Position numbers and translations under genes: made by a program. Positions 18,201-26,430 of a stretch of DNA of 64,000 bases are shown piece by piece. The first letter of the stretch is position 1, and the number at the start of each line of letters is the position of its first letter. The stretch is from Brevibacillus formosus (GTDB lineage: Bacteria; Bacillota; Bacilli; Brevibacillales; Brevibacillaceae), in contig NZ_PXZL01000020.1 in assembly GCF_003013405.1 (NCBI RefSeq), positions 275,137-339,136 on the forward strand, read 5' to 3'. The notes below the pieces were generated by a model. That model was given only the letters and a program-made list of their open reading frames with translations. It had not been told where the DNA came from and did no database searches.

Positions 18201-21200
18201 CCCTGCTGATCTGAAAATTGCAGCCAATAGGTGTATTTGTCATGAATCGGCTTCACAATCGTGATCGCCTTTTCCATGCTGGTCTGTTTCCCGTCTTTTT
18301 CCGTAACCACTAGAGTCAGCTGATGTCGTCCCAAGTCCAGATCATTCACTTCCAAAAGATACGAAAAGCCTGGTTTTACAGGGGGTGCCTCTGGGTACAT
18401 TCGCAAAATATCCGGTCGCTCCAGTCCATATTTCGCCTCACCCAACGCAACGCCATCTATCAGCACTTCGATTTTCTCCACTTCACCGGAGGTTATGAAC
18501 CAGCCTGTTACGTTATAGCTTCCGCTAATCTGTTCATTCTCTCCTGGAGCATCAATCGCACCTGTCGTCGTCAAAGCGCCGCCCTTTACATGAACAGGCA
18601 CTTGCTTGACAATGCCAGCAAAAGTGACGGACAAAACGGTATTCCCTGGAGCTAGGCCCGTTATCACGCCAGTTGCGTCTATTTTCGCAATGGCTGGGTC
18701 TTGAATCACGTAGGTGACTGTCCCTGTTACGTCCTTCGTGCTCTTGTCCCGATAAGATGCAACAACAGTAAGAGAAGCGGTCTTTTCTTTCTCAAGTTCA
18801 ATTGTGGAGAGATTAGTTGTAATCCCTGTTACAGGGCCAACTGTTACTTCTTTATCAAAGACGAGACTTTCTACTCCCTTTTTGTTGGTTACTCGTACGG
18901 TTATTTTGTGCTCGCCTTCATTGAAGCGCATGGTATCGAGCTGATATTGAAATCCTGCATTTGCATTTTCATAACGCGGATACAGCGCAAAAATGTCTGG
19001 GCGTGGCCCGCCATATACTGCCGTTCCTTGTAGCTGCCCATCCATCCAAACTTCAATCTTGGCTACACCGTCCGGATCAAGGAGCCAACCCTGAATCGTT
19101 GTGGTTCCTCCAATTTCTGCTTTGTCTATCGGAATGTCGATCTGCCCTTTTGCAACCAGTGGGCCAGATTCTGTTTCCGTCACAACCACTGGAATGGTTA
19201 GGGTCTGACCTCCATAGCTGACGACAATCTTGGTCATTCCTACTTCAAGTCCTGTGACGATCCCCAGTGGACTCACGTGGATCACATTGGCATTTTCGTA
19301 CGTATATACAGCTTGAGCAGTCACATCTTTTGGACTTTGATCAGCGGTAGTTACGGTAATCTGCAGCTTCTGCATCGACGATTTTGCTAAGCTGATCCCC
19401 GATTCCGTATGCTTCAAACTATTTGCCGGAGCCACTTCACCAACCACGAAGCTTTTCTCTGGCAATGGGTACTGGTTTCCTTCGCTATCCGTCACCACGA
19501 CAGAAACCCTATGTTGGCCGCCGGATTGCAACTCGGACAAGTCCACCGTATAGCTGAATCCAGCATGCGTATTCTTATAGTCTGGATGCAGCAGGGCAAT
19601 GTCAGGTCGTGCTATGCCCGAATTGGCTTGTCCGACTTCTTTTCCATCAAGGAAGACCTGATAACGAGAGGGCGTAGAAGTATGCAAAAACCAGCCGGCT
19701 ATCGTATAGGTTCCATTGATAATCGCGTCATTTGCTGGCGTTTCTATTTCGCCGATTGCCTTTAATACTTCTGCTGCTGTAATGACGACTGGTATCTTGA
19801 TACTCTGATTTCCATATTTGATCGTAAGGCTCGTATTGCCCTGCGCCAGAGCCGTAACCACGCCGTCTGGACTCACTTTTGCAACAGATGGATCTTCTAC
19901 GGTATAAAGGGCTAGCTTGGTCACATCCTGCTTGCTCTGATCCTCCAGCTCTGCTTTGACAGAGAGCGGATGTGTCTTTCCTTGAGAAAGCTGCAGCTCG
20001 GCGATATCTGCGTGCAATCCGATTGCCGGGAGCAATTCGACCACCTGAACGGTTCTTGACCCCAGTATCGTTTGATTGCCATCTTTGGCTGTTCCGCGAA
20101 CAGAAATGGTATGCTTCCCTTTCTGGAAAAGACCTGTGTCGAGGTCGTAATGAAATCCAACGTTGCTACCCGGTAAAGAACTATCCGTTATCTCGATTTC
20201 GGGACGCGGAACTCCATACGTGGCTTCCCCGGTTACAACGCCATCCACCAACACCTCAATGCTCGAGACGCCGCTTGATGCGATAAACCAGCCTGTTACA
20301 GGGTAGACTCCGCTAATCGTCGCGTTGTCGAGAGGACTGTCCAATCCCCCTTGGGACACTCCAACTGCTGCTTTAACCGAGATCGGTATCGTCAGCGCTT
20401 GTCCCTGGTAGTCGACAATAACCGTGGTTTGCCCGATCCGAAGACCAGTGATAATTCCGTGATCGGAAATGCTGGCAACTGTAGAATCCTCAATGTTGTA
20501 CTTCGCTTCTCTTGTTACATCTCTGATTTGGTCATTTTGCAAAACAGCCGAAATAATAAGTTGCTGTGTATTCCCTTGAGATAGCTCGACCTTGCTTACA
20601 TTTGCAGCTATACTCTTGGCTGGTTGCGTACGCTCGATGGACACGGAGCGCTCCGCCAAGACTTGCTCTTTGCCTTCCTGATTCACAGCCATCACCGTAA
20701 TGGTATGCTGCCCTTCCGTTATTTGGGTCGTATCCAAAACATACTGAAAACCAGAAGAAGCATTTTGATAGGCTGGATACGCCTGGGCAATATCAGGTCG
20801 CGGTTGCCCGTAAAGAGCTTCCCCGACGATTTTCCCATCTACATGGATTTCTATCTTTGATACACCTGCTGGATCCAGATACCAGCCTTTCATGAGAGAG
20901 GCTCCCGTCATCGTGGCATGATCGGCTGGACTCTCTACTTCCCAGCGCGGTATGAGCGCGATTTTTTCCTGGATTGTGACAGGGATCGTGATGGTTTGTC
21001 CTTCATAGCGAATCGTCACAATCGCTGTTCCTACTCCTGTTCCTTTTACAAAACCAGTCGAGGTTACCGTTGCGATGCTTTCATCCGAAGACGTGTATTC
21101 AGCTAGCGTCGTGACATCTTTCAACGTTTTATCTTCGAGAATGGTAGAGACAACGAACTGATGCGTATTCTCCAAGGTGAGCTCCAGCTTGGTAACATCA

Positions 21201-22960
21201 GCATGAAGTCCTTCGACCGATTGCTTATTGCCAATATAGAACGTATTTCCTTCGATTGCTGTCTGCTCTCCATTCTTGTTCTGAATGGCAAGCGTAATCG
21301 TATGCAATCCTACGCTCATTTCTCTTGTATCGAGGTTAAAATGAAAACCTGCGTTTCCATTTTGATACGCTGGATACTTGGCCTCAATATCGGGTCTGGA
21401 GTCACCGTAGGTTGCCTCTCCAACCTTTATGCCATCAATCATGATACTGATTTGGGAGACGCCTGCTGGATCTAGGTACCATCCCTTCATCCCATATGTA
21501 CCGACAATTAATTCACCATTTTCTGGATTATCAAGACCGCCACGTGGGGTCAAAGGTACCTTTTCGCTAACCACTACTGGGATTTCAATTGTCTTGTCTT
21601 CGAACTTTACGACCAATCGCGTCTCACCTATGCCAGTCGCAGTCACCAGTCCTGTTGGCTTTACTGTTGCGATTTTTTCATCGTTACTGGCATAACTCGC
21701 TTCCTCGGTAATGTCCTTGGTCGTGTCATCTGTCAGCTTCGCCTTGATCTTCAATGGATAGCTTTGCCCTACGGAAATAGCCAGCTCGCCAGGAGAAGAT
21801 TCAATCGACTGAATCCCGAGAGACTCTGTGCCTCCGATCTCCAAGGCTTTTCCCAGGTTCACCAGCCCTTTGCCATAAAAACGCGGCTCCCCTAGAGGTG
21901 TTGCACTCTCGACCAAAATATCCCGGACTTCATCGTTGGTTGCCTTCCCCTGCTTCGACCAAATGACTGCTGCGGCACCTGCCACGTGAGGAGCAGCTAA
22001 AGAAGTACCCGAGCGCACTTCGTATCCTTTGTGAAGGGAAGTGCTTAAAATGTCCACGCCCGGAGCCATCAGGTCCAACCCCGTCCCTACACTGGAGGTA
22101 TCAGCACGCTGGTTATCCCGATCAACGGAGCCTACCGACAACGTTTCCGGATATTGTGCCGGGAATAATTGGGTTTCCTCACCGAGGCCTCGATTTCCCG
22201 CTGCTGCAATGACCAGAATCCCCTGCTCATTTGCCCTTTTTATCTGGTCGTGCAACGCTTGACTGTCCACGGACCCGCCTGCACTGATCGAGATAATATC
22301 CATGTCATTCTGAATTGCCCATTCTATTCCCTGAATCATACTCGAATACTTTCCATGACCTTTTTCATCGAGAACTTTTATTGAATAGATTTCCGCTTCG
22401 GGTGCGACTCCTACAATTCCAAGCTGATTGTCTTTGCCCGCGATCACCCCAGCCACAGCGGTACCATGACCATGGGCATCATCATAATCCGCTTCACCTT
22501 CTACATAGGAAATGCCGCCTCTCACATTCAAATCTTCATGACGAGAGATTCCGGTATCTAAAATTCCTATCTTCACATTTTTACCTAAGTAATTTTTGCT
22601 GTGCGCTTGAGGCGCACCTATATGCTCGACTCCCCATGGGATCTCCTGTTTTTCTGTCAGGTCGATCTCAGCCAACTCTGTGTCACTATCTTCCTCCACG
22701 TACGCTACATTTCGATCTTGAGATAATTCCTCCTTTTCACTTTCCGTTAAGGTAGCCACCATAATTTTGGAATTGAGTTGTTGCACAGATGTTCCCTGGA
22801 TGGCGCTTCTTTTTGTTCGTTTACTGTCCTTGAAACCAATCAAGTATGTTTTGCTTTTTTCCGTTGCGTGCGCCTGCTCAGGAACCGTTTGCAAAAACAG
22901 TAAAGAGAGCAGGATAAATACGTTACAAATACTAATGGAACGGATGAATTTACTGTTCAT
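15215..22960 (-). CDS. Giant secreted subtilase with alternating Big_2 / GW-RPDI domains and a C-terminal YD repeat (copy B)
   Basis: The protein has 2581 residues. A signal peptide spans 1-~31 and an I9-like propeptide ~36-95. The S8 domain has Asp135 (GILDTG), His165 (HGHGT), Asn256 (AAAGN) and Ser320 (SGTSLAAPH). Then six pairs follow of a Big_2 Ig domain and a ~105-residue module with GW[FYL]...GV.KIE...VDG...GEA.YG..RPDI. Further on are a large carbohydrate-binding-like region, a fibronectin III domain (PDAPSIVNAEAETN...), a beta domain, an Rhs-type YD repeat (YEYVYDQNNRIKAI... HDDNGNILKS) and a seventh Big_2 at the end. I chose ATG at 22960 over 22981 because GGGAGGGAG lies 8 nt before it. 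Operon position suggests work together with the Rhs toxin, perhaps processing or anchoring it. Confidence 0.93.
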   Translation of the reverse strand: MNSKFIRSISICNVFILLSLLFLQTVPEQAHATEKSKTYLIGFKDSKRTKRSAIQGTSVQQLNSKIMVATLTESEKEELSQDRNVAYVEEDSDTELAEIDLTEKQEIPWGVEHIGAPQAHSKNYLGKNVKIGILDTGISRHEDLNVRGGISYVEGEADYDDAHGHGTAVAGVIAGKDNQLGIVGVAPEAEIYSIKVLDEKGHGKYSSMIQGIEWAIQNDMDIISISAGGSVDSQALHDQIKRANEQGILVIAAAGNRGLGEETQLFPAQYPETLSVGSVDRDNQRADTSSVGTGLDLMAPGVDILSTSLHKGYEVRSGTSLAAPHVAGAAAVIWSKQGKATNDEVRDILVESATPLGEPRFYGKGLVNLGKALEIGGTESLGIQSIESSPGELAISVGQSYPLKIKAKLTDDTTKDITEEASYASNDEKIATVKPTGLVTATGIGETRLVVKFEDKTIEIPVVVSEKVPLTPRGGLDNPENGELIVGTYGMKGWYLDPAGVSQISIMIDGIKVGEATYGDSRPDIEAKYPAYQNGNAGFHFNLDTREMSVGLHTITLAIQNKNGEQTAIEGNTFYIGNKQSVEGLHADVTKLELTLENTHQFVVSTILEDKTLKDVTTLAEYTSSDESIATVTSTGFVKGTGVGTAIVTIRYEGQTITIPVTIQEKIALIPRWEVESPADHATMTGASLMKGWYLDPAGVSKIEIHVDGKIVGEALYGQPRPDIAQAYPAYQNASSGFQYVLDTTQITEGQHTITVMAVNQEGKEQVLAERSVSIERTQPAKSIAANVSKVELSQGNTQQLIISAVLQNDQIRDVTREAKYNIEDSTVASISDHGIITGLRIGQTTVIVDYQGQALTIPISVKAAVGVSQGGLDSPLDNATISGVYPVTGWFIASSGVSSIEVLVDGVVTGEATYGVPRPEIEITDSSLPGSNVGFHYDLDTGLFQKGKHTISVRGTAKDGNQTILGSRTVQVVELLPAIGLHADIAELQLSQGKTHPLSVKAELEDQSKQDVTKLALYTVEDPSVAKVSPDGVVTALAQGNTSLTIKYGNQSIKIPVVITAAEVLKAIGEIETPANDAIINGTYTIAGWFLHTSTPSRYQVFLDGKEVGQANSGIARPDIALLHPDYKNTHAGFSYTVDLSELQSGGQHRVSVVVTDSEGNQYPLPEKSFVVGEVAPANSLKHTESGISLAKSSMQKLQITVTTADQSPKDVTAQAVYTYENANVIHVSPLGIVTGLEVGMTKIVVSYGGQTLTIPVVVTETESGPLVAKGQIDIPIDKAEIGGTTTIQGWLLDPDGVAKIEVWMDGQLQGTAVYGGPRPDIFALYPRYENANAGFQYQLDTMRFNEGEHKITVRVTNKKGVESLVFDKEVTVGPVTGITTNLSTIELEKEKTASLTVVASYRDKSTKDVTGTVTYVIQDPAIAKIDATGVITGLAPGNTVLSVTFAGIVKQVPVHVKGGALTTTGAIDAPGENEQISGSYNVTGWFITSGEVEKIEVLIDGVALGEAKYGLERPDILRMYPEAPPVKPGFSYLLEVNDLDLGRHQLTLVVTEKDGKQTSMEKAITIVKPIHDKYTYWLQFSDQQGKDNWSYQEVSGDRHADLTWNKQTEEWESNHDTAIGNTWIRVGSSNPVIKWEAPRSGKIQVSGWISKIQVDEGDGVNVRLLKNDEQIWPSTGWQAIEFNDEIGVELQEELEVEQGDVLLFQVDQKESSIGDLLKWTPEITYVSNAVNDNASPQIYLTSPVVGAAVSTVDGKDVVVISGFAMDPNVGDQVNIWYQLDDEDPQELTRFTASEKHQPFLFNLPTHHLKPDVLYSLRVWAVDQKSGRSLSEKVDFTLDMRAQAEKEDIVVVADWKSPKDGTEILKGEKVSLTWEYASYGGHSSKIESQELLIYISEGGHVTSTIREKLTGTARSYVFDTSVIEKNARVEARIRSIMPKTPAYVYGGTAKLNFSVLAANQAPVVQSTEFVTLDRGLTGIIKYTLNENDVTDKIVSTKLRVGFTPGGNELVEKEELIPEASQNRQVVSRYSFPLTKDMLHQTIYWTVQAQDNRGAWTPAVNYSIRLEEALPKIVIYTPVAKRVMDLDDTFTLDGTYTKLTSGEMIEAQVSSSHSAKKFTTTGTSGQWELNWTGREIGSGTYENIKVTEPTVVYYYGSLTVEDKPDAPSIVNAEAETNSLKIYWSPSVGAIDYGIQVDGGGIKKVGDVTNHTITGLQPARVYTIRLWAYTSAGISSYSSSITVETKPAEGNFNGMVENSPVRMYFPANEAKYMKIVAGTNGTYSFTLNNDSGSPANATLSVYKAASLQAHEEIAAGANGRVNPVFVAGKTYYVKIVAKDSVYATLLAKPGGEAFTFNQPKEITLQPGQTVEMAMNTTIPGKYRMMTQLKNQTNKYPVVTVLSNGNAVTPKETPTPSEINYELGMGSYTIKLTNTESYPVSVSFTVFAPLPGGTLYEYVYDQNNRIKAIKENGVESVTFIHDDNGNILKSVKHAVTLPPKGTVLHVDQEKVEVRAGSTRPIKVTATKEDGSTLDVTTQGLYSVVDSRIGFIVKGVVYGMNPGTTEARVSYDGQFKTITITVVP

Positions 22961-23051
22961 CTCTAAGACTCCCTCCCCCATACCGGTTCAAAACCGAAAG
23001 AAAATAAGTACAGGTAAAAATATTGAAATATTCCTTAAACACACAATTCGA

Positions 23052-23080
23052 ATTATAATGAATTCCTTATATTGGATCAA
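23052..23080 (-). promoter_or_regulatory. SigA-type promoter of the subtilase B - Rhs - immunity operon
   Basis: TTGATC (23075-23080), a 17-nt spacer and TATAAT (23052-23057) on the minus strand. The block is nearly identical to the promoter at 1992-2020, including the spacer. It lies just after the phzF terminator, so the operon starts independently with a leader of about 85 nt. Confidence 0.78.
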
Positions 23081-23094
23081 TAGGAAATAAAGAC

Positions 23095-23123
23095 AAAAAA
23101 AGACGTTCTTAGACAAGAACGCC
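23095..23123 (-). terminator. Rho-independent terminator of the phzF-like gene
   Basis: On the minus strand GGCGTTCTT and AAGAACGTC (23102-23123) pair around GTCT, with one G-T pair, and seven T follow. It begins 16 nt after the phzF-like stop codon. Confidence 0.9.
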
Positions 23124-23139
23124 TTTCACCTTTCCTTAT

Positions 23140-24036
23140 TTAAACCCTCATCTGCCCCGCGATCGTCAAATGCGCCTGACCTGCTACACGAATAACAGGC
23201 TCCTCTCCAGATCGATCAACCGTTACATACAGCTTTCCTGGCCGACCAATCGCATGTCCTTGCCCTATGACAAGCTGTGTCACTTTTCCAGCAGGCAACC
23301 TTTCTTCTAATGCCAGATAGCCAGCCAGTGCCCCGTTTGCGGCACCTGTTACGGGATCTTCCGCAATCCCGATCGCAGGAGCAAAATCCCTCGTATATAA
23401 GTCATAGCCTTCAGGAGCATCCCACGTAAACAAATGGGTGGTTGTGAGGCCGTGTTCCCTGTTCATTTCTGCGAGCGTTGAGAGCAAAGGCTGTGCTGCA
23501 TCGATTGCCTGACGAGTGCGGACTGGAACGAGCAGATGCATATTGCCAGTGGAAGCGAGCTTCATCGGATAGCGATCATCCAGATCGGCCAATGTTATGC
23601 CAACCAGCCTCGCTACCTCTTCACTGTCTAAATCAATCTCCTTCACAGAAGGCTTTATTTGGGTCATTTCCACTCGCTGTAACTCGCCATCCTCCATCAC
23701 CAATTGAACAGGAATCAAACCGACGTTTGTCTCAAACACAATACGACTACTCTTTTCCAACCATCCGCGCTCTGTTGCCAATAGCCAAGCAGAACCCACT
23801 GTCGCATGGCCGCAGAAATCGATCTCAACCGAAGGCGAAAAGTAGCGAATACGAAAATCTGCTTCTGGATGGTCGGATGGCATCAAAAAGGCAGACTCAG
23901 GAAGATTCAACTCATTGGCAATTTTCTGCATTTGTTGTAAAGTCAAAGTACCTGCTTCCGGGATGACTCCTGCGGGATTGCCTGCAAATGGCTCTCTCGT
24001 AAAGGCGTCCACATGGTATACGCTCACATGATTCAT
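23140..24036 (-). CDS. PhzF-family isomerase/epimerase
   Basis: The 298-residue protein carries the family start (VYHVDAFTREPFAGNPAGV), the LPESAFL segment with the catalytic Glu, the DFCGHATVGSAW motif and the C-terminal EDPVTGAANGAL. These are the conserved blocks of the two-lobed diaminopimelate-epimerase-like fold. In Pseudomonas PhzF isomerises dihydro-hydroxyanthranilate. No phenazine genes are near, so this is a stand-alone homologue of unknown substrate. It is divergent from a LysR regulator across 127 bp, the usual sign that the regulator controls it. Confidence 0.93.
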   Translation of the reverse strand: MNHVSVYHVDAFTREPFAGNPAGVIPEAGTLTLQQMQKIANELNLPESAFLMPSDHPEADFRIRYFSPSVEIDFCGHATVGSAWLLATERGWLEKSSRIVFETNVGLIPVQLVMEDGELQRVEMTQIKPSVKEIDLDSEEVARLVGITLADLDDRYPMKLASTGNMHLLVPVRTRQAIDAAQPLLSTLAEMNREHGLTTTHLFTWDAPEGYDLYTRDFAPAIGIAEDPVTGAANGALAGYLALEERLPAGKVTQLVIGQGHAIGRPGKLYVTVDRSGEEPVIRVAGQAHLTIAGQMRV

Positions 24037-24110
24037 CGTTATTTCTCTCCTTTTGTTAAACGAATGCTTCTCTTGCTTTTCATCTTAAAGTGCTGCAACC
24101 TCGCTGTAAA

Positions 24111-24148
24111 ATGAAGCTTTCGCATGCTAACCATGATAAAAACTTCAT
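24111..24148. promoter_or_regulatory. Inverted repeat in the phzF-like / LysR intergenic region
   Basis: ATGAAG (24111-24116) and CTTCAT (24143-24148) are arms of an inverted repeat between the two divergent genes, a plausible LysR-type binding site. The arms are short, so this is tentative. Confidence 0.3.
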
Positions 24149-24163
24149 GAAAGGAGGAGCGCC

Positions 24164-25033
24164 ATGACTTTGTTTCAAATGGAAGTCCTTGTGGCTGTCA
24201 CCAACACTGGCAACTTCACGCGAGCAGGAGAACAAATCGGTTTGAGCCAGTCCGGTGTCAGTCATACCATCGGCGCACTGGAGAAAGAGCTCGGCATTTC
24301 CTTGTTCACCCGCAATCGCAGCGGTGTTAAGCTGACCGCAGCTGGCGAAAAAATCGTCGCCTCTGCCCGGACCATATTGGAAAACGTCTCACTGATTAAA
24401 CAGGTGGCTGCCGAATCAGGCGGGCTATTGGAGGCAACGCTCCGGATTGCTTCTTTTCCCAGCGTAACCGCTCAGCTCCTGCCAAAATTGCTAAAGACGA
24501 TAGAAAGTCACTACCCGCATATGCAAACAAAGCTATATGAAGGAAGCTATCAAGAAATAAAAGAATGGATTCGCTCGGGGGTTGTCGATGTCGGTTTTCA
24601 TGTGTGGCCCGATGACGAGCTGGAAGGAATCCTGCTGACGACAGACGCCCTGCTTGCTGTCGTGCCAGCCAATCATCCTCTGGCAAAGGAGCGCTCTCTC
24701 ACTCTGGAGCAATTAGCCCGCGAATCGTTTCTCATGCCCATGGCGGGATGTCACTTATTGATTGGCGCGGAGTTTGCCAAGGCTGGGCTTACGCCGAATG
24801 TTTCCTATGAAATCGCCGACAATACAACGATACTAGCGATGGTAGAAAGCGGTGTTGGGGTGACAGTCGTTCCTTCACTGACTCTACCAGCACAACTGCC
24901 CGATGTCGCTGTCATCGAAATCACGCCGCCTCTCTCTCGGCAAATCGGCTTGGCTGTACGCTCGCTTCGTGAAGCCCCACCTGCCGTTCAAGCTTTTTTG
25001 CGGGAAGCGGAGCGCATTGCACCCACACTATAA
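24164..25033 (+). CDS. LysR-family transcriptional regulator
   Basis: The 289-residue protein has the LysR winged helix-turn-helix at residues 1-~62 (FQMEVLVAVTNTGNFTRAG... SQSGVSHTIGALEKELG... LFTRNRSGVKLTAAG) and a periplasmic-binding-like effector domain at ~90-285. AAGGAGG precedes ATG. It is divergent from the phzF-like gene, its likely target, and probably represses itself. The effector is unknown. Confidence 0.93.
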   Translation: MTLFQMEVLVAVTNTGNFTRAGEQIGLSQSGVSHTIGALEKELGISLFTRNRSGVKLTAAGEKIVASARTILENVSLIKQVAAESGGLLEATLRIASFPSVTAQLLPKLLKTIESHYPHMQTKLYEGSYQEIKEWIRSGVVDVGFHVWPDDELEGILLTTDALLAVVPANHPLAKERSLTLEQLARESFLMPMAGCHLLIGAEFAKAGLTPNVSYEIADNTTILAMVESGVGVTVVPSLTLPAQLPDVAVIEITPPLSRQIGLAVRSLREAPPAVQAFLREAERIAPTL

Positions 25034-25051
25034 AAAGGACGTGCTTCTTCG

Positions 25052-25429
25052 TTGAAAAAATGGCTCATTCTCCTACTTGCTCTCTCCGTGATCAGCAGTG
25101 TGATTTTAGGAATTACTATTCAAGCTGGTACGTTGGTGCCATTGATTAATCAGAGCTTCTTAATCGGTCTTTTCCTGTTGATCGCAGGGAGTATTGCTGT
25201 CGTGACACGCTCTGGATTTTTCACTATTTTTCTGCGTGGATTCAAGCAGCTGAAAGGGATGTTTTTCCGCAAACCACGCATGATGGACAGTGATATCGTT
25301 CAAGCTAACGACCCTGCTTTCGAGGAAAAAAAAGAGTCGTTCGTACGAATCGGAACCTCGCTTTTTCTCACGTCGGGCACTGGGCTGATTGTCTTCTCGA
25401 TCGTTCTTACCTGTTTCTACTATCTATAA
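25052..25429 (+). CDS. DUF3899 family membrane protein
   Basis: The 125-residue protein has three hydrophobic segments, at about 4-25, 32-52 and 102-124. The last follows a charged loop (RKPRMMDSDIVQANDP... EEKKESF), the DUF3899 pattern of Bacillales. No function is known. The start is TTG at 25052 with AAAGGA about 12 nt upstream. It follows the LysR gene by 18 nt and shares a terminator with the convergent oppF-like gene. Confidence 0.75.
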   Translation: MKKWLILLLALSVISSVILGITIQAGTLVPLINQSFLIGLFLLIAGSIAVVTRSGFFTIFLRGFKQLKGMFFRKPRMMDSDIVQANDPAFEEKKESFVRIGTSLFLTSGTGLIVFSIVLTCFYYL

Positions 25430-25438
25430 TCACAAAGA

Positions 25439-25472
25439 AAGGGCTGTCCCACCGATCGGGAGCAGCCCTTCT
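25439..25472. terminator. Bidirectional terminator between DUF3899 and oppF-like genes
   Basis: AGGGCTG-TCCC and GGGA-GCAGCCCT form a long stem around a short loop, flanked by A-rich sequence on the left and TTCTTCCTCT on the right. It serves two convergent genes. Confidence 0.8.
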
Positions 25473-25479
25473 TCCTCTC

Positions 25480-26430
25480 TTACGACTCTATCAAATGACA
25501 AGCCACCCAATGCCCGGGTTGCGCCTCCTGCCACCTCGGCACTTCTTCCGCACAACGAGGCTGTGCGAGTGGGCAGCGTGTGCGAAAACCGCAGCCACTC
25601 GGCTTGTTGGCTGGACTCGGCAAATCTCCCTGCAAAACGATACGCTCTCGCTTCACCGTCGGGTCAGGCACTGGCACAGAAGAGAGCAAAGCCTGCGTAT
25701 AGGGGTGCAACGGACGCGCGTACAGCTCATAGCTCGATGCCAGCTCGACCATTTTGCCCAAATACATGACGCCAATCCGGTTGGAAATATGCTTGACCAT
25801 GGACAGATCATGCGCGATGAACAAATAGGTCAATCCGCGATCATGCTGCAAATCCTCCAATAAATTGACGACTTGCGCTTGAATTGAGACGTCGAGTGCA
25901 GAGATCGGCTCGTCGGCAATGATAAATTCCGGCTCTACTGCCAACGCCCGCGCGATCCCGATCCGTTGGCGCTGTCCCCCACTGAATTCATGCGGAAAAC
26001 GCTGCGCATGATCCTTATGCAAGCCAACTAAATGAAGCAGTTCCGCTACCCGCTCTCGTCTCATCCCGCGATTCAAATGATGGATGTCCAAGCCCTCTGC
26101 GATGATATCCTCCACGGTCATACGCGGGTTCAGACTTGCTTGCGGGTCCTGGAAAATCATCTGGGCATCCCGATTAAACTGCCCCGCTTCTTTTCCCCGA
26201 AGCTGATGAACATTCTTCCCTTTGAACAGGACTTCTCCATCTGTATGTTCATACAGGCGAATAATGGTCCGGCCTAGCGTAGACTTCCCGCAGCCACTTT
26301 CGCCGACGAGACCGAACGTCTCCCCTTTGTTGATCGTAAATGAAACACCATCGACTGCTTTCAAATCAAACCCAGTACCAAGCGAAAAATACTTCTTCAA
26401 ATCGCGAACATCAAGCAACGCTTCTGTCAT
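25480..26430 (-). CDS. oppF: Peptide ABC transporter ATP-binding protein (OppF/DppF type)
   Basis: The 316-residue ATPase shows Walker [10 protein letters not shown], signature SGGQRQR, Walker B FIIADEP and the C-terminal oligopeptide/dipeptide extension with [14 protein letters not shown], where Cys residues typically hold an iron-sulfur cluster. A longer frame exists, but ATG at 26430 overlaps the oppD stop as ATGA and has GGGAGG in front. It powers uptake through OppB and OppC with OppD, at the cytoplasmic face of the membrane. Whether the substrate is di- or oligopeptide cannot be told. Confidence 0.92.
   Translation of the reverse strand: MTEALLDVRDLKKYFSLGTGFDLKAVDGVSFTINKGETFGLVGESGCGKSTLGRTIIRLYEHTDGEVLFKGKNVHQLRGKEAGQFNRDAQMIFQDPQASLNPRMTVEDIIAEGLDIHHLNRGMRRERVAELLHLVGLHKDHAQRFPHEFSGGQRQRIGIARALAVEPEFIIADEPISALDVSIQAQVVNLLEDLQHDRGLTYLFIAHDLSMVKHISNRIGVMYLGKMVELASSYELYARPLHPYTQALLSSVPVPDPTVKRERIVLQGDLPSPANKPSGCGFRTRCPLAQPRCAEEVPRWQEAQPGHWVACHLIES

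Noticed and set aside
15524..22755. Plus-strand frames opposite the giant subtilase
   Set aside because: Same reason: no ribosome sites, repeated because the Ig modules repeat.
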